Source of the DNA: Aphelenchoides besseyi
Taxonomy: Eukaryota > Nematoda > Chromadorea > Rhabditida > Aphelenchoididae
Length of the DNA stretch: 64,000 bases
Direction: 5' to 3'
Assembly: GCA_024699855.1 (NCBI GenBank)
Contig: JAMPIQ010000001.1
Span: 14,012,001-14,076,000 of the forward strand
Part shown: piece by piece, positions 25,896 to 37,231 of the stretch
Position numbering within the stretch: position 1 is the stretch's first letter
Layout: each line of letters begins with the position of its first letter
Made by a program: the position numbers and the translations under genes
The notes under the pieces: generated by a model
Seen by the model: only the letters and a program-made list of their open reading frames with translations
What the model was told of the DNA's origin: nothing
Database searches by the model: none

Positions 25896-27310
25896 CATTC
25901 AATAAAAGCTATCTTTTTGGATAAACTAAACAGTGAAATTGTCGGGTGTGATTCCAAATACAAAAGAGTTCACATTTCTCTGTCAAAGAAACAATTGTTT
26001 GGATTTCTTAAAACCTTTGAAAACCGTCGGACACTAGAATGATTAGAAGCTCAGTATTTCTGGATAGTTAACCAGATAACTCCATCGAGCTTTAGAGCTT
26101 CTACAAATACGATGGGTAGTCGAATACCAATCCACAGATACGTAACGAGAATAGCTAATTCAGTTAGAAATTTTGCATAATTAGTGATTCAAATGCTAAT
26201 TTCGGATCAATTTGCATACTCACAAGTCGATTTTGCAATCAAAATCGTTGGAGTCGTCAGTCTTCTCGTTTCTTCTCGTCCTGTCCAGTCGCCTTCTTTT
26301 TGCTCCCATTTTCCAAATGAGTTGGGTGAGTCGGCTGGCTCTAAAATCGCGTGTTCTTTTTTCTTACTCTTCGATTTTAGAATCGCTTTTCGCTCATTAT
26401 GTTTATGAATTCGTGTGTTATCTTCGGCGACAGCGTCTGGTACTATTGTCGCGATAAATGGTTTCTATGCGTCGGTTTTAGTGCCGATCGAACAGCTGTG
26501 TAAGTCCTTGAACTGACTAAACACGTTATTCGATTCTTTGCAAGGAGTACAAGGGCCCTTGTGGGGATACAGAAACACTCTCGATGTAGACGAAACAAAG
26601 GAAGTTGGTGATTACGTCTTCTGCTCAGGAGAATCTCATCAGTCCACAAAGGTAAACGACTAACTTGTTTTTATAGTACAGATGTGTTTTTAGAACTGAA
26701 TTTTCTATCGATGGTTGCTCTATCAATGTTGACTATGTGCACTCGTTCACTTCTTCGGTCGATCGTTTTCAAATTGCTGGATCAGATATCACGAGTCTCA
26801 GTACTCGTTTGTTTACCATCTGCGATCCGACTTTCGAGCGTACTGGAAAGGATATCAAATCAAGGTTAAAATCGGGATAAAAACTTAAAACCGAGAACGG
26901 GATTTGACGATAGTAGCACGGTTCGTTTACCAAATCTTTGCTGTTAACTGATCTCTTGGTTTTCAGAACGTGAGTCTTGAGTTATCCGTTGAAGGAAACA
27001 AACAAGAATGAATCTGGATCTCGTCGTTAGAGAGTTATCTAAATCCATGTCCCTCAGTGTCGTTGGGACTGTGGTGGCTGCGATCAGAGCGTCGGTGATC
27101 AAACGTTGGTTTGGATTAAGAAGTGTGCCAAACCAACGGAATGAGAAGCTAAGAAAGTCGCGAGTCTGAAGCAAAGACTAAGGACGACTAGCACAAGCAA
27201 GAGACGAAAGAGCCCCACGTCCAACACCATGGACCTGAAACGCGAGGTCACTGTTACATATCACATCAAAGAATCGATGACGGAAAAAAATGCAAGGTAA
27301 ATTTTTTGTT
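25896..27310 (+). pseudogene. Possible broken gene of unknown family
   Basis: Coding-like pieces appear in order on the plus strand. They are FGDSVWYYCRDKWFLCVGFS (about 26424-26483) after a TTTTAG acceptor, VQGPLWGYRNTL with EVGDYVFCSGESHQSTK (26549-26650) before a GTAAAC donor, and FSIDGCSINVDYVHSFTSS with FTICDPTFERTGKDI (26702-26865). A Lys/Arg-rich piece ends SMTEKNAR before GTAAAT near 27298. The first two pieces do not join in phase and stop codons separate the others. The Cys and aromatic spacing suggests a secreted or extracellular domain. I cannot name it, and it could be chance. Confidence 0.3.
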
Positions 27311-28727
27311 TTATGAATCTTTTGGTCAAGAGGGCTAGATTTTATTTGTTACCTAAGACGTCTAATTGTTGTAAATACGATTAGGGGCATTTAACTTGTC
27401 AGTCGAACTAATCGATTTTTTCAGCGTCCTGATCCTTGAATACTTGAGAGTGGCTCGTAAACTTGAACGCTCAAGATGTCCAAATATATATCCGAAAACC
27501 ATAATGATTGGCTTGATTGTGCGTTCGAAAGTAAAACTGTTGTTCACTACTTTATGACTACTGTTGGCTTTTATTTGTACGTTGATAGTCGACTTGAACA
27601 GAACTTTTCGTCGCAGTTTCTTGATATCAACATTCCAGTGTTTTTGATGGACTGTCGAAAAGAACATGAAGTTTTTAAAACGTTCCAGTAATTATGTTTG
27701 CGAAAACAGCTTTTATTATCGGTCATTTAAACAACACAAAAAAGCAAAATGGATGAACTCAGATTTTCCTTGAACAATTTCAAACGTGGCAAAAAGCGTT
27801 CGTCACTTGAGATTCCAAGGACGTCTCCGATCCATGTACTAATCAAGCTCATCGTTGCTTAACTTGCCAGATCGGACGGGATGGCGTGCATTCAACGAGA
27901 TATGGACGAACACATTTGACGAGAGGAGATTGGAGGTCAAATGGCAACTGATAGCTGAGCGGTTGGTTGGTACTCAACCACAAGTCTCCCTACTATCTAG
28001 ATTACATTTATGATCGTTAGCGTCTATTCTTGGTTGTATGAAAGCCAAAGAAATGGGAGACCAATTGAGATCTCTGGCGTCAACTCTGATAAAGACTGTT
28101 CGATTTGTTGGTTGATAACTCAATAGCCAAGTTACTGCATCTCATTAAACTTGGAACCTTATTTGCACTACAACAAATGAAAGAAAATCCAAACGTTTGA
28201 ATGCATAGACTAATTCAAACTCGAATAAAACATTCTAATTCTTGGATGCTTTACATCAATTACTTGATCTTTCATTTGCTTTTTAACAATAAGAACAATT
28301 GAATGCAAAATTAGAACAACTGCCTTGCACTTTGAATCAAGAATTGATATTAGTTCGACACTCTTCGACTTCGTTGGTGTCATTGAACGCCGATTTGAAT
28401 CGGTTTCCCATAATCAGTCGGCTAATAAGGCCGCAGGTCCTTCTCGCCACTAACTTATGCGTTACTGAATCACCGTCACACCGACTCCTATAAGTAACAC
28501 GGATAAAACAAAAGATTTTTGAATCGCAATGCTTCTTCATTACTACGAGCTAACTTTGGTATCGATAGGTGGACTCAATGAGGCCCCTTACGTCGAGTCG
28601 CCGCATCCCCTTTCGAATCCCGGTTTTTAACGTTAGCACTACGACGACATCTTTTTTTCAATCCCACCAATCCCATTTTATTCTGAAATCTGTGTAGTTA
28701 ATACTTTTTCGTTTCAGCAATATTACA
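27311..28727. other. Intergenic region, no gene seen
   Basis: No splice-supported frames were found. ORFs 27362-27667 (-) and 27476-27691 (+) are mutually antisense and unconvincing. The end of the stretch is the promoter side of the gene starting at 28728. Confidence 0.5.
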
Positions 28728-29167
28728 ATGTCATCGGCCAACGCAACAGCGATCAAGAGCGCTGCCGCCGCAAAGTCGAACAAAGCGAAGGAGACGGGAT
28801 CGGCCAAAAGTCCCACCGTTGAAAAAAACGGTAGTTATCAAGTAAGCAATTGATTTCATATAGAGAACACAACTTGAGATTTCAGATGAAACAGCCGGAT
28901 GGAACACGAAAGTTCCGTTCGAGACGGTTTCGCCCGACCATCTCACCGTTAGTTCGCGGCGATGCTGGACGGGTTTATGGGCGCAATTCATACGCGCCAT
29001 ACCGAACCGACCAATCGTATGGAACGATTGACCAGCGGGCGACCGACAACGCTCAACAGACGGTTTCAAGTTCGAAACCGTCTCCAATGGCAGAAATCGT
29101 CTTCGAGTTCGACGAAGCTATCAAAGAACTCGAGGCGGAATATCAAGACCAACAAAGGTTTTTTTAA
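28728..29167 (+). CDS. Small basic protein of unknown family
   Basis: Two exons (28728-28840 and about 28885-29167) joined by one in-phase 44-base intron give about 130 residues. The first third is a low-complexity Ala/Ser/Lys leader (AIKSAAAAKSNKAKE). The centre is Arg- and Tyr-rich (RKFRSRRFRP, GRVYGRNSYAPYRTDQSYG). The C terminus is an acidic helix (MAEIVFEFDEAIKELEAEYQ) ending QRFF. No signal peptide or membrane span. A GTTTCAG lies 11 bases before the ATG (trans-splice site) and AATAAA near 29250 follows the stop, so it is very likely a real expressed gene. I do not recognise the family; the layout suggests a disordered, possibly nucleic-acid-binding protein. Confidence 0.6.
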
Positions 29168-29354
29168 TAGTTTTGTAATATGCCCCGGTTTCATTCCCCC
29201 GCAGTCATTTGCCCCCCGATTTCATTTTATTTTGTTTGTTATCCTTTTAATAAAGCCAATAATTTATTTCAAGTTTATCAGTTAGAAATAATTAGATCAT
29301 CAAAAATATGTCACCAAAAAAGGAAAACCACGAACTACTGATTGATTTTACGTG

Positions 29355-30130
29355 AATCATAGATTCTCGAACTTTTGCTTCAAAAGTTGGACGAAAACCT
29401 GAAAACAAGAAGGTCAACAACTATTGAAAATTAGAGAATCAAGAGCTGAAAATAATCATTTTGCTGTCGAGCAGAAACATTCGATTTCAATTCATTTCGT
29501 TTTTTTGCTTTCTTCTCGTCTGTCGTCTTCGGCAAATTCCTCTCTCTCAACCACAATGCTTCAAGCGCGCATCTTTGGTCATCAGTTAAGTGTACGTTTT
29601 CAGTTTGAACTAATACGCTGAGTGTCGTGCCTCCGAAAGTCGTCAATCCGATGATCAATAACAACAATCGTTGTGCTCGGCCATCGAGAAGTCAGAACGT
29701 TTAGCGCGTACGTGAATCGGCAAATCGGAGCGTTCGACTCGCACTGCCGTTTTGAAGAAGTCGCGTCGTACCGAATTAGTCGGCAATGCGCTTTGAATCT
29801 TGTCTTCGAATTGTGATTTGCTGTAGAAATAAAAACTGCTTTTATCTCCAACTGTTAAACAATTGTAGTCATAGAACGATACGTCGACGTTGAAAAAGAC
29901 AGATTTTCGCTGCACAAAATTCACGAGGCAAAATTCATTGAATCCTACAGTAAGTTTAATCGATTTCAGTTATCAGGAAAATCGGGTGTCGAATTGAAAC
30001 CGACAACGCGAAACGTAAAGTTCCATAAATCACGCCGTTCAACAAATCAATCGGTTCTTTTTGCAAGCACCAAATTGGCGTTGTAGGATGACGAAGAATT
30101 ACAATCGTTGCAAACACCCTAACAATTCAT
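29355..30130 (-). pseudogene. Possible remnant of a membrane-protein gene
   Basis: Protein-like blocks lie in order on the minus strand but in different frames. LRHPTTPIWCLQKEPIDLL overlaps another open frame containing RRDLWNFTFRVVGF. Then comes SVFFNVDVSFYDYNCLTVGD continuing to LPIHVRAKRSDFS, then a hydrophobic stretch RLLLLIIGLTTFGGTTLSVL (about 29610-29675). An acceptor CTTGTTTTCAG opens a last short exon with VQLLKQKFENL and a stop. I cannot connect them without frame changes, so I call it a remnant. A real gene with unusual splicing is the alternative. Family unknown. Confidence 0.3.
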
Positions 30131-30354
30131 ATTACAAATTTCCTTCACTGCCAAAACAGACGGATTAATTTTTGCTTTCGAAATTTGCTATCGGTATTCA
30201 GCAGAGTTGAAGGTATTGTGACCAACTTTAGCTTGCTAAAAGCTCAGACCATCTTCAGTAGCCATAGTTTCTTTTAAAGTATGATATGAATGCATAAAAA
30301 CTTAATAATGATCCAAGAATTTTTGTTTATTCTTATCTATTGGCAACCAGATAT

Positions 30355-31271
30355 TTAATCCTCACTTTTATTCATGTCCGTTTTCAAGTCATCAGCGAAC
30401 TCGTTCGTATCGTCGAGATCGTCAACAACACGTGGATTTGACAGCTGAGTTTTCTCGTCGCGCAGCTCCTTTAACTGCTCGTTTATGCCCACGTACTCTT
30501 CGGTATTGATAGTCTTCTCATCGTCCTGCTTCGACGATCCACTTGTTTTCTTCTGCTCGGTTTTTGCGGTTGGCGGTGGAGTCGATGGGATCTGTGGATG
30601 GGAAGCCGTGGTAGTCGGTAGAAGCTGTAGTTTGCCTTCGAAAGTCGACATATGTCCAGCCGTTGACTTGTTCTTTGCGAAAGAAGTTGGCACATGCAAT
30701 CGCAATTCCTCCGCTTGAGTTTTTTCGACTTCTGAAAATTTTAATTGAAATACGAAATGATGGAAATCACTCACTCAACGTACTTGGCACTCGAACGTGC
30801 GATTGTTTAAAGCGCTTTCCAACGATTCTTTTCTGGTACGCGTAGGGCGGCGTTTTGAATACGTAGTTCGAAGTTGCTAATTCGGGAGGCGCAGTTGGAA
30901 GTCTGGATTTGATTGCTGGCTTGTTTTCTTTCTTCATTTCATTCGACTCCTGACTTCCACTTTGCAAGATGCGACCCAAACGCCATTTCGATTCCTTGAC
31001 CAAAGACGATGGTTCGGCGGTTTGCGTTGTTGAGCTGACGAGTTGGATCGTTGGGTCTGATTCTGCAGACTTCTTGACTTTCGTTTTAGTTGCTAGACGA
31101 GTTTTGGATTGTTGGTCGGCGGTCAATTTCTGTGCTTTTGATTGCTGAAGCGATTGATTTACAAAGTAGAAATCAACGACTCACATTTTTCACTTCGCAA
31201 ATGCAACCAATCAGAAGGCCGCCAGTCAACAACGCGATCACACAATCCAGAAAGAAGACAAGAACGTTCAT
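30355..31271 (-). CDS. Single-pass membrane protein with long charged tail, unknown family
   Basis: Three exons give about 270 residues. The N terminus is MNVLVFFLDCVIALL followed by TGGLLIGCICEVKN, one hydrophobic segment (about 4-24) that could be a membrane anchor or uncleaved signal. The rest is hydrophilic: a Lys/Thr-rich stretch, the tyrosine-containing TSNYVFKTPPYAYQKRIVGK (about 135-155), a repeated-looking FKQSHVRVPSTL / LRLHVPTSFAKN, a Pro/Thr linker and an acidic C terminus (VVDDLDDTNEFADDL). Introns at about 31146-31185 and 30732-30780 keep phase. I do not recognise it. The layout fits a small cytoplasmically exposed membrane scaffold; that is inference. Confidence 0.6.
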
Positions 31272-31999
31272 TGCAGCGGTTACCAAGTGATCAATAAGTG
31301 AATTTGAACAACACTGCACAGAATTTCAAACTGAATAGAAAATGTAAATGGAAGACATTCGATTTCTAATTTGTTTGCCGATCTAACAAAGTCAGAAACA
31401 AAACGATCAAATCGAATGCAGACCCTTAAATGCATTGGAAACCTGGTATTCTTGCTGTGGATGGAGCATGTACGGTAATTAAAGTAAACGTCGATTAAAT
31501 CGGATCACACAGCAGGTGGCCAAAATCTGATCAAAAGGCACAACTTATAGTCTTCGGAAATACCGGCGATTTTAATGTTGTGATTATCGAACGCTTATAT
31601 GATTGTAATGATGTTTAGAGCTAATCCAGATATTCTGTGCATCTGTGTGTTGTGTATGTTTTCATATTCCCGCGGATGTTCTCAGAAAAAAGTTGAAGTC
31701 TGCTCTCATAGAAACAAGTGTCAAAACAAGACTGGTTTGCATGAAGGGAATCAGGGCCCATTTGCCACATTTTGACCTCATTTGGATTAGCAGGCTCACT
31801 AGACAGCGTCCATTTTTTTTGAATGAGGCTGATAGTCGAAGTAATGACAGAAAACTGAACCGTTTATTTGACCTTCTACACAATCCGAAACCAAAATTCA
31901 AAACGCAAAAGAAGTTGATGCAAAAATTGCTTCGGCAATCATGCTAGGAAGTATAACACAAGTGATAATCATCAATTAACAGTCAACTTCACACGTCTC
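31272..31999. other. Intergenic region, weak ORF only
   Basis: The plus-strand ORF 31645-31947 (100 codons, containing IPADVLRKKLKSALIETSVK) reads a little like protein but has no start context, splice sites or known homology. Nothing else is seen. Confidence 0.45.
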
Positions 32000-32450
32000 A
32001 ATTTTTGAGTATTTTTTAGATTCTAATTCAATTCTCGGTCAATCTCTGCCCTTCAATCTATCAGCATTGTATTGTCACGTGCTCATTAATAAGTGTGCCA
32101 AATAGCAGATGACCATCATCAACGGGAAGAGCTGCACAAACTTTTGCAATTTTGGACGATTTTTGACAAATTTCTTGGCTTTGAAGTGCTCTCATTTTGC
32201 TCTCAGTTATCCGGTGCCTACAAGTTTAGGGTCGTTGAATAGCCAGTCTTTTAGACTTTCTATTAACACAATATAAGCGCCGCTTGTTGCTAACATCTCC
32301 AAGCTACATCGATTTGCGTGATGGATGTGGCATAAAAGGGAATGGGGGGTGTTGTGTATTTTAGCTCGTTGGCTGATTAGATTCTGCTGATATTCATATG
32401 TTTCAAAGTTTATTAGTGGATCTTATTGCTCTGTTAATTACACGTTTCTA
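32000..32450 (-). repeat. Duplicated segment, copy B, carrying decayed coding sequence
   Basis: This is the partner of the segment at 25449-25895, 6.55 kb away and in the same orientation. The minus-strand exons read KYTTPPIPFY, then QIDVAW, then, after an intron of the same phase and position, MRALQSQEICQKSSKIAKV and DDGHLLFGTLINEHV. The breaks differ from copy A: TAG 32290-32292 sits where copy A has Trp, and another stop precedes KYTTPP. Copy A's own stop is absent here. The downstream plus-strand sequence (near 32500, MKNIDLKSLEKLK) is not shared. Confidence 0.75.
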
Positions 32451-33096
32451 AAGACACTGATTCTTGCACTACAATCGTTGAAAGTTTTATCGTCAATCAA
32501 AATGAAGAATATCGATTTGAAGAGCCTCGAAAAGTTGAAGGTGAATTTCGAAAAGATCATTTATTGTAACCAAAATGCTTAACTTGCTTTTTGAGATCAA
32601 CCTTTAAAATGAACGACCACGAAAAGACCGTTCACTTGCAGTAGTCAGCTAGAGAGCCAGAAGACAACCCGCCAACTCCAATGACCCATCGCTTTCAGTG
32701 TTCGTTGGTTCACACTTCTTTCCGCTTTTGCTGCTCATTGGCACGGATTTTTAGATCCAACAAGGTATTTAAGTGTTCTGAGCCATTTCGATGTGTTCGG
32801 AATCTCAAATTTTTGGCCTCGTTCTTGGGGATATCCGAGAACAAAATCGAACATCTAATGGCAATGCTTAAACTGAACTCTTGGATTTCTATCAGAGTGT
32901 TTATTGGAGGTAACAGAAACAATCTAACTAACTATATATGGATTTTCGACACGTTGATGAACATACGAGATCCTTCATGTTTGTCACTATCTAAACCGTA
33001 GACAAAGGAGTTACTTACTAATTCTTACTAAAGATATGTACATTGATTTCACTAAAGTTGCAACGAACAGACATCAAGAGCTTTATTTCAAGAAGT
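32451..33096. other. Intergenic region, possible gene debris
   Basis: On the minus strand a protein-like run LDLKIRANEQQKRKE (near 32730) sits in a 70-codon frame, close to copy B of the duplicated segment. It could be an upstream exon of the same broken gene. No complete structure can be supported. Confidence 0.35.
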
Positions 33097-34099
33097 TTAA
33101 ATTTTGCTGGTCGTTTGTTTTCCTTTTGTGGTGCTAACGATCGTTTTCTTCGTTGACTGCGTGTTCTTGGCCAATTCGTTCGGTTCGTTTTTTGGTGATT
33201 TTTTTCGACAACATAGACAACAGAGGATTACAAGCAAAGAGCCAATGAAGCATAGAGCCAAAAGAACTAAGGACGAGCCGCCGGCTGCTAAACCGCCACT
33301 AAATCGAGATTGAGCTTCGAAATCCTCGACGACTTACAACAAAAATGGAGCAACGTAACCCACAAACACACCCAAAGTGCTGACCTCTGCAACGGTTGTG
33401 TTCTTTGCGTAAATTTTGGTGTTTGGAGGCTAAAAAGTAAAATGAAAACACAACGATTGAAACTCACGAATTGCAAAGTGCCGGGTGATTTGTCGCAAAA
33501 TTTAAGGCCTTTGATTTGCAACGGACTCAACGACACTTTCTCCACGTTTGCAACCACATTCAACGAGCAATAAGCGTGTTTCTGACGACCAACAGTCAAC
33601 TCGTCATTTTCGATTTTAGCTTCCAAGTTCTCGCCTTCGATGATGAGAACACGTTTCGGTTGATCTGAGGAAAATTAGATGAGAAGATGAACCTCGAGAC
33701 TCACAAAGACCGATTTGTTTCTTCAACTTTCCGTACGATTCGAAGGCCAAAAACCAAAAATGACATGAGCCTACGGTCAGATCGAATCTGAAAACATGAT
33801 GTCGCTAAATGTCAGACGACAGAAAACTCACTGGTACGTGCAGTTGATCGAATTGGCCAAATCGATCGCTATTGGAAGTGCACCGCCGTCTTTCGGAATC
33901 CCGATGTAAAACTCTCGGAGATTGTGCTTCAAAAGAATGATTCTAGAATAGACAACATCGACCCTGCAGACCTACTCGAGACTCACGTTCCATTCTCGTT
34001 GAACTTGACCACATTGCTGTGTTGATTGATCTTCGACAAATCCACGATGTCACCCGCAATTGAAAACGGCAAAAGAATGGAAACCACAAACCACCACAT
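33097..34099 (-). CDS. Type I membrane glycoprotein, possibly LAMP-like
   Basis: About 255 residues in six exons. A signal peptide (MWWFVVSILLPFSIAG) is followed by a lumenal domain with N-glycosylation sites (NGT, NCT, NTT) and four main cysteines (NCTYQ, GSCHFWF, YCSLN, FCDKS). A single membrane span follows (SLVLLALCFIGSLLVILCCL). The basic cytoplasmic tail ends KGKQTTSKI before TAA 33097-33099. The paired cysteines, the Q-K-H-A-Y-C-S motif followed by a beta-rich VSLSPLQIKGLKF, and the short tail recall the LAMP fold of lysosome-associated proteins such as C. elegans LMP-1. The tail has no clear GYxx-phi lysosomal motif, so the LAMP call is tentative. Introns keep phase and no stops occur. 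Confidence 0.6.
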
Positions 34100-34163
34100 T
34101 TCAGCCGACTAATTCAAATGATCGTTTTGTTTTGGACGACCATTTAACTATGCAAATTACACT

Positions 34164-34725
34164 TCAAGTCAAAAGCTGGAAGATCGACAGCTTATTGTAA
34201 TCAACAAGTAAATCAGCGGTTGACCTCGTGGCGATTTTGCGTTTGACATTTTCTGCCATCGGTTCGAATTTGGAGCTTTTGAGCACTTGAGTCAACACGG
34301 TAGCCACTGAACCGGCCGAGTCTCTCCGTCGATCCAAAGCAGCGGCCAATCCACGAGTAACAACTGCGGCCGAATTGATGCGTTGATCGTCGAAGAAGGG
34401 AATTGTGATCAATAGCATTTCGAAGGTCGCTGCTTCGTTGATCGAATTCAGACCTTCGTGAGTGATGAAAGCACGAGTATTCGCGTGTTCTAAACCAAAT
34501 TTATGAGAAGTCGATCACACGCACTCACCAAGAATCCCGCTCTGATTCATCCACTAGAGCGCCCGAACATTCGGATGTTCGTTCAGAGCCAACTGCAAAG
34601 GCTCGTCGATTCGAGTGACCTTCCAAACGAACTAGAATCCCGAGAAACGACAGAAGGCCTCCAGAAAGTGGTCTCTGAGCTTTGTGCTCAGGTGCGTCGT
34701 GTCAACAATCAAACAAAAAGACCAA
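34164..34725 (-). pseudogene. UDP-glycosyltransferase (UGT) remnant
   Basis: The frame reads KLRDHFLEAFCRFSGF, then FVWKVTRIDEPLQLAL with NEHPNV. Next is WMNQSGIL with EHANTRAFITHEGLNSINEA, which is the UDP-sugar-binding signature region (family: W-x-P-Q…HP…AFITHGGxNSxxEA). Then come IPFFDDQRINSAAVV and a shortened tail. TAG 34632-34634 and TAG 34554-34556 interrupt it, and the conserved HGG is HEG. The N-terminal aglycone-binding half and the C-terminal membrane anchor are missing. One 40-base intron (about 34498-34537) is intact and in phase. UGTs conjugate small lipophiles in the ER; this copy cannot be functional. Confidence 0.85.
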
Positions 34726-35268
34726 AAACTACTCTCTGGATCGAGTTGTTTAGAAGTCACGTCAATTTGACCAGAAACTCTTTGTTTAGTGTATTCAGAA
34801 ATTTAACTCTTCTCGACAAAACGAGTAGTTCTGAAAAGTTGCTGTTCTTTGAAATTGATGTTGAACGAGAGTTCATTGAATTTGATATCCGATTTCGTTC
34901 AAAGTTTCTATCGGAACATTTGAACTTTGATTTTTGAGCGGCACTTTAATCATCTGAATGATTGAAAATGACTAACAAGCTCTCCATTTGTATCAATTAA
35001 TTCAAATGTCAAACCGCTTTTTACTGGCTTCGATTCGCGTTAATTCCCTAGTCGGAATTGTAGTGACGACTTGACATGATTGTAAGAAGCAATGACACAC
35101 TTGTTGTAACTCATTGGTAAACAAATTCCTTTTTTGCAGCTTAAAAATCGGGAGTCTCGATCGGAAGGTCGCTCGCAATGTTTCGCTCTCTTTCCTCGTC
35201 GATTCGTTTTACTCAGCAGTTGGAACCAAAAACCGCGTTAACGTCGTCAGTTTTGTTTTAGATTTTCG
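34726..35268. other. Intergenic region
   Basis: This holds the promoter side of the METTL26-like gene. Minus-strand sequence just above the UGT remnant may be further UGT debris but is too eroded to read. Nothing else is seen. Confidence 0.5.
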
Positions 35269-36015
35269 ATGCTTGTCGCTCCGGCCGTTGAAAGAAACAA
35301 ACAACCGATCTTGGAGGTGTTGAAGAAATACTATTCAAAGGATTTCAATGGAAGAGTGAGTTTAGTCGTAAATCGTTTGTTATTTTGAAGGTCTAGGTTT
35401 TGGAAATTGCATCTGGAACTGGCGGCCATGTGATTCATTTCGCGCAATACTTCACTTCGGCCACATTCCAACCATCAGAAGTCACACCTCGAAGTTTACA
35501 CTCGATCGTGGCTTATGTTGATCATTATCAAGTGAGTTGAATCGTTTCACTGATTTGGTTTGCTTGTGTAGCTCGAGAATGTTCGTGTGCCTCTCTACAT
35601 CGATTGTTCGTTGCCACCGGACAAATGGGCCTTGCCAGCAGACTATTCGCCCGAATCTGTGGACCTGATTCTGAACATTAACATGATTCACATTTCCTCC
35701 AACGCGGCAGTTAGCGGTCTCTTTAAAGCCGCCAACGGACTTCTGAAGCCCGGTAATTTCTTCGATTGATTTCTTCTTCATTTCTGTTGTTTAGGTGGCC
35801 GATTGATCACTTACGGTCCCTACGGTGTGGACGGACAAATAGCACCCGAATCGAACGTCGCTTTCGATCAGAACCTGCGATCTCAGAATGCCGAATGGGG
35901 ACTCAGACAAATCGATGAGGTGATAGTTGAAGCCGAGCGGAACTCGTTGAGATTCGTTGAGAAGCATTCGATGCCGGCGAACAATCATGTGTTGGTTTTT
36001 GTGAAGAATGAATAA
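35269..36015 (+). CDS. METTL26: METTL26-like SAM-dependent methyltransferase
   Basis: Four exons encode about 205 residues, the same length as human METTL26 (C16orf13, DUF938). Matching blocks along its length are MLVAPAVERNKQPIL, the SAM-binding motif I VLEIASGTGGHVIHFAQYF, FQPSEVTPRSLHSI, the post-I/IV region VDLILNINMIHISS, LKPGGRLITYGPYGVDGQI, QNAEWGLRQIDEV and the terminal MPANNHVLVFVKNE. It is a class I Rossmann methyltransferase whose substrate is not established. The ATG at 35269 lies seven bases after TTTTAG, a trans-splice acceptor. AATAAA overlaps the stop region (about 36011-36016). It converges on the lipase gene 208 bases downstream. No lesions. Confidence 0.92.
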
Positions 36016-36223
36016 AAACTCGAAGTACCCGATTGTCTTTATTTCTCATTGATAAGCGTAATAAAACAAAGTAATTGGCAGTCGATAAACGTGTGTTAAA
36101 GCGAAAACGAAGGGAATGGACAGTTTTTGGAAGTAGGAAGCCATGGCGGCAATGATTGCGAGTAGTCGAGAAAAAAATAACTGAAATAGGACGTGTTTAA
36201 GACAGAACAACGCGACTTGTTGT

Positions 36224-37231
36224 CTAGAAAAAGCCGGTAGTGATCTTATACTTTATAATGGAGTACTGAAGCTCTTTGGTCAACGTGAGGATTCCCAAAT
36301 GATCGTAACCGCGTTTCGGGACTGTGACATTCGAGTTCTTGAGTTCGGAGCACGGATTTCCAGCACACTCGTAGCCGACCACGTTGTCGTCTTTGCTGTA
36401 AATCGCATATGTATTTCGACCTTCGTATTTCTGATCGGGTTGATTGACGTCGCGCTGAAAACAAAGAGATTCAACGAAATGTTTCGACCTTTGAGTTCAC
36501 CAGAAATCGAGATCGATAGACCATTCCGTTGACCGGATTACAAGCGGGCCAAATTTTTTCGTTGATTGCACATGACTCGTAACCGTAGCAAACACCTCCA
36601 ACCGCAAGGTAGGTATCAACCAAATGGCCGATTGGAGCGCCAATATTTTCGGCAGTATCCACGCAATTTCCGCCCAAAATCGCTTTTCGACTCAACGCCG
36701 CTCCCATCGAATAGGCGAGAACATCGACCGTCGAGTTTGTGTAAGCGGAGACGGCGAGAATCATGTTGCGAACCTAAAGGAAAGTTGAAGACCTCATGAA
36801 GTTCGGCTACTCACTTGTTTAACATCAGCACACTCCATTTTCTTCGAAAACAACGGCGATAATCCACCATCAGAATAGGTGGTTGCGTAGAGTTCACCGG
36901 GATTGTAACCGTTGTTGATGAAGAAACGACGATGTTCGAGAAACACTCCCGCTCGAAGTGTTGTACCGTGAATCATAACTACTGGCTAAAAAGTTCAGCG
37001 TTACAATAAAACAATTTCAACTCCACTTACTCGATTGGTTAACGGCTCGTTGGCTGTCTGTTTACCTCCAAAACTGCCCATTCCCATGGGACCCATGTCC
37101 AATCGTTCCAAATCGGACATCTGCTTCTGCCCAACAGTTCGAATCAGATATTGTCGAAAGTCGTCGCTGAACTCGCTGTTGGCAGACGCAGTCAAAAGCA
37201 GTAGAACGATAAGAAGTGAGTCGAACATCAT
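36224..37231 (-). CDS. Secreted lipase, class 2 (nematode 'lips' family)
   Basis: About 290 residues in four exons. A signal peptide (MFDSLLIVLLLLTASANS) precedes an alpha/beta hydrolase with the lipase class 2 layout. The oxyanion-hole strand is PVVMIHGTTLRAGVF, followed by the Tyr-rich GYNPGELYATTYSDGG. The nucleophile elbow is DVLAYSMGAALSRKAILGG (AYSMG in place of GxSxG, usual for this family). A catalytic His is likely in KRGYDHLGILTLT, with an Asp/Glu before it, and there are several paired cysteines. C. elegans has a large lips family, mostly intestinal secreted triacylglycerol lipases. The start is either of two adjacent ATGs at 37226-37231. The orthologous member number cannot be assigned. 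Confidence 0.88.
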
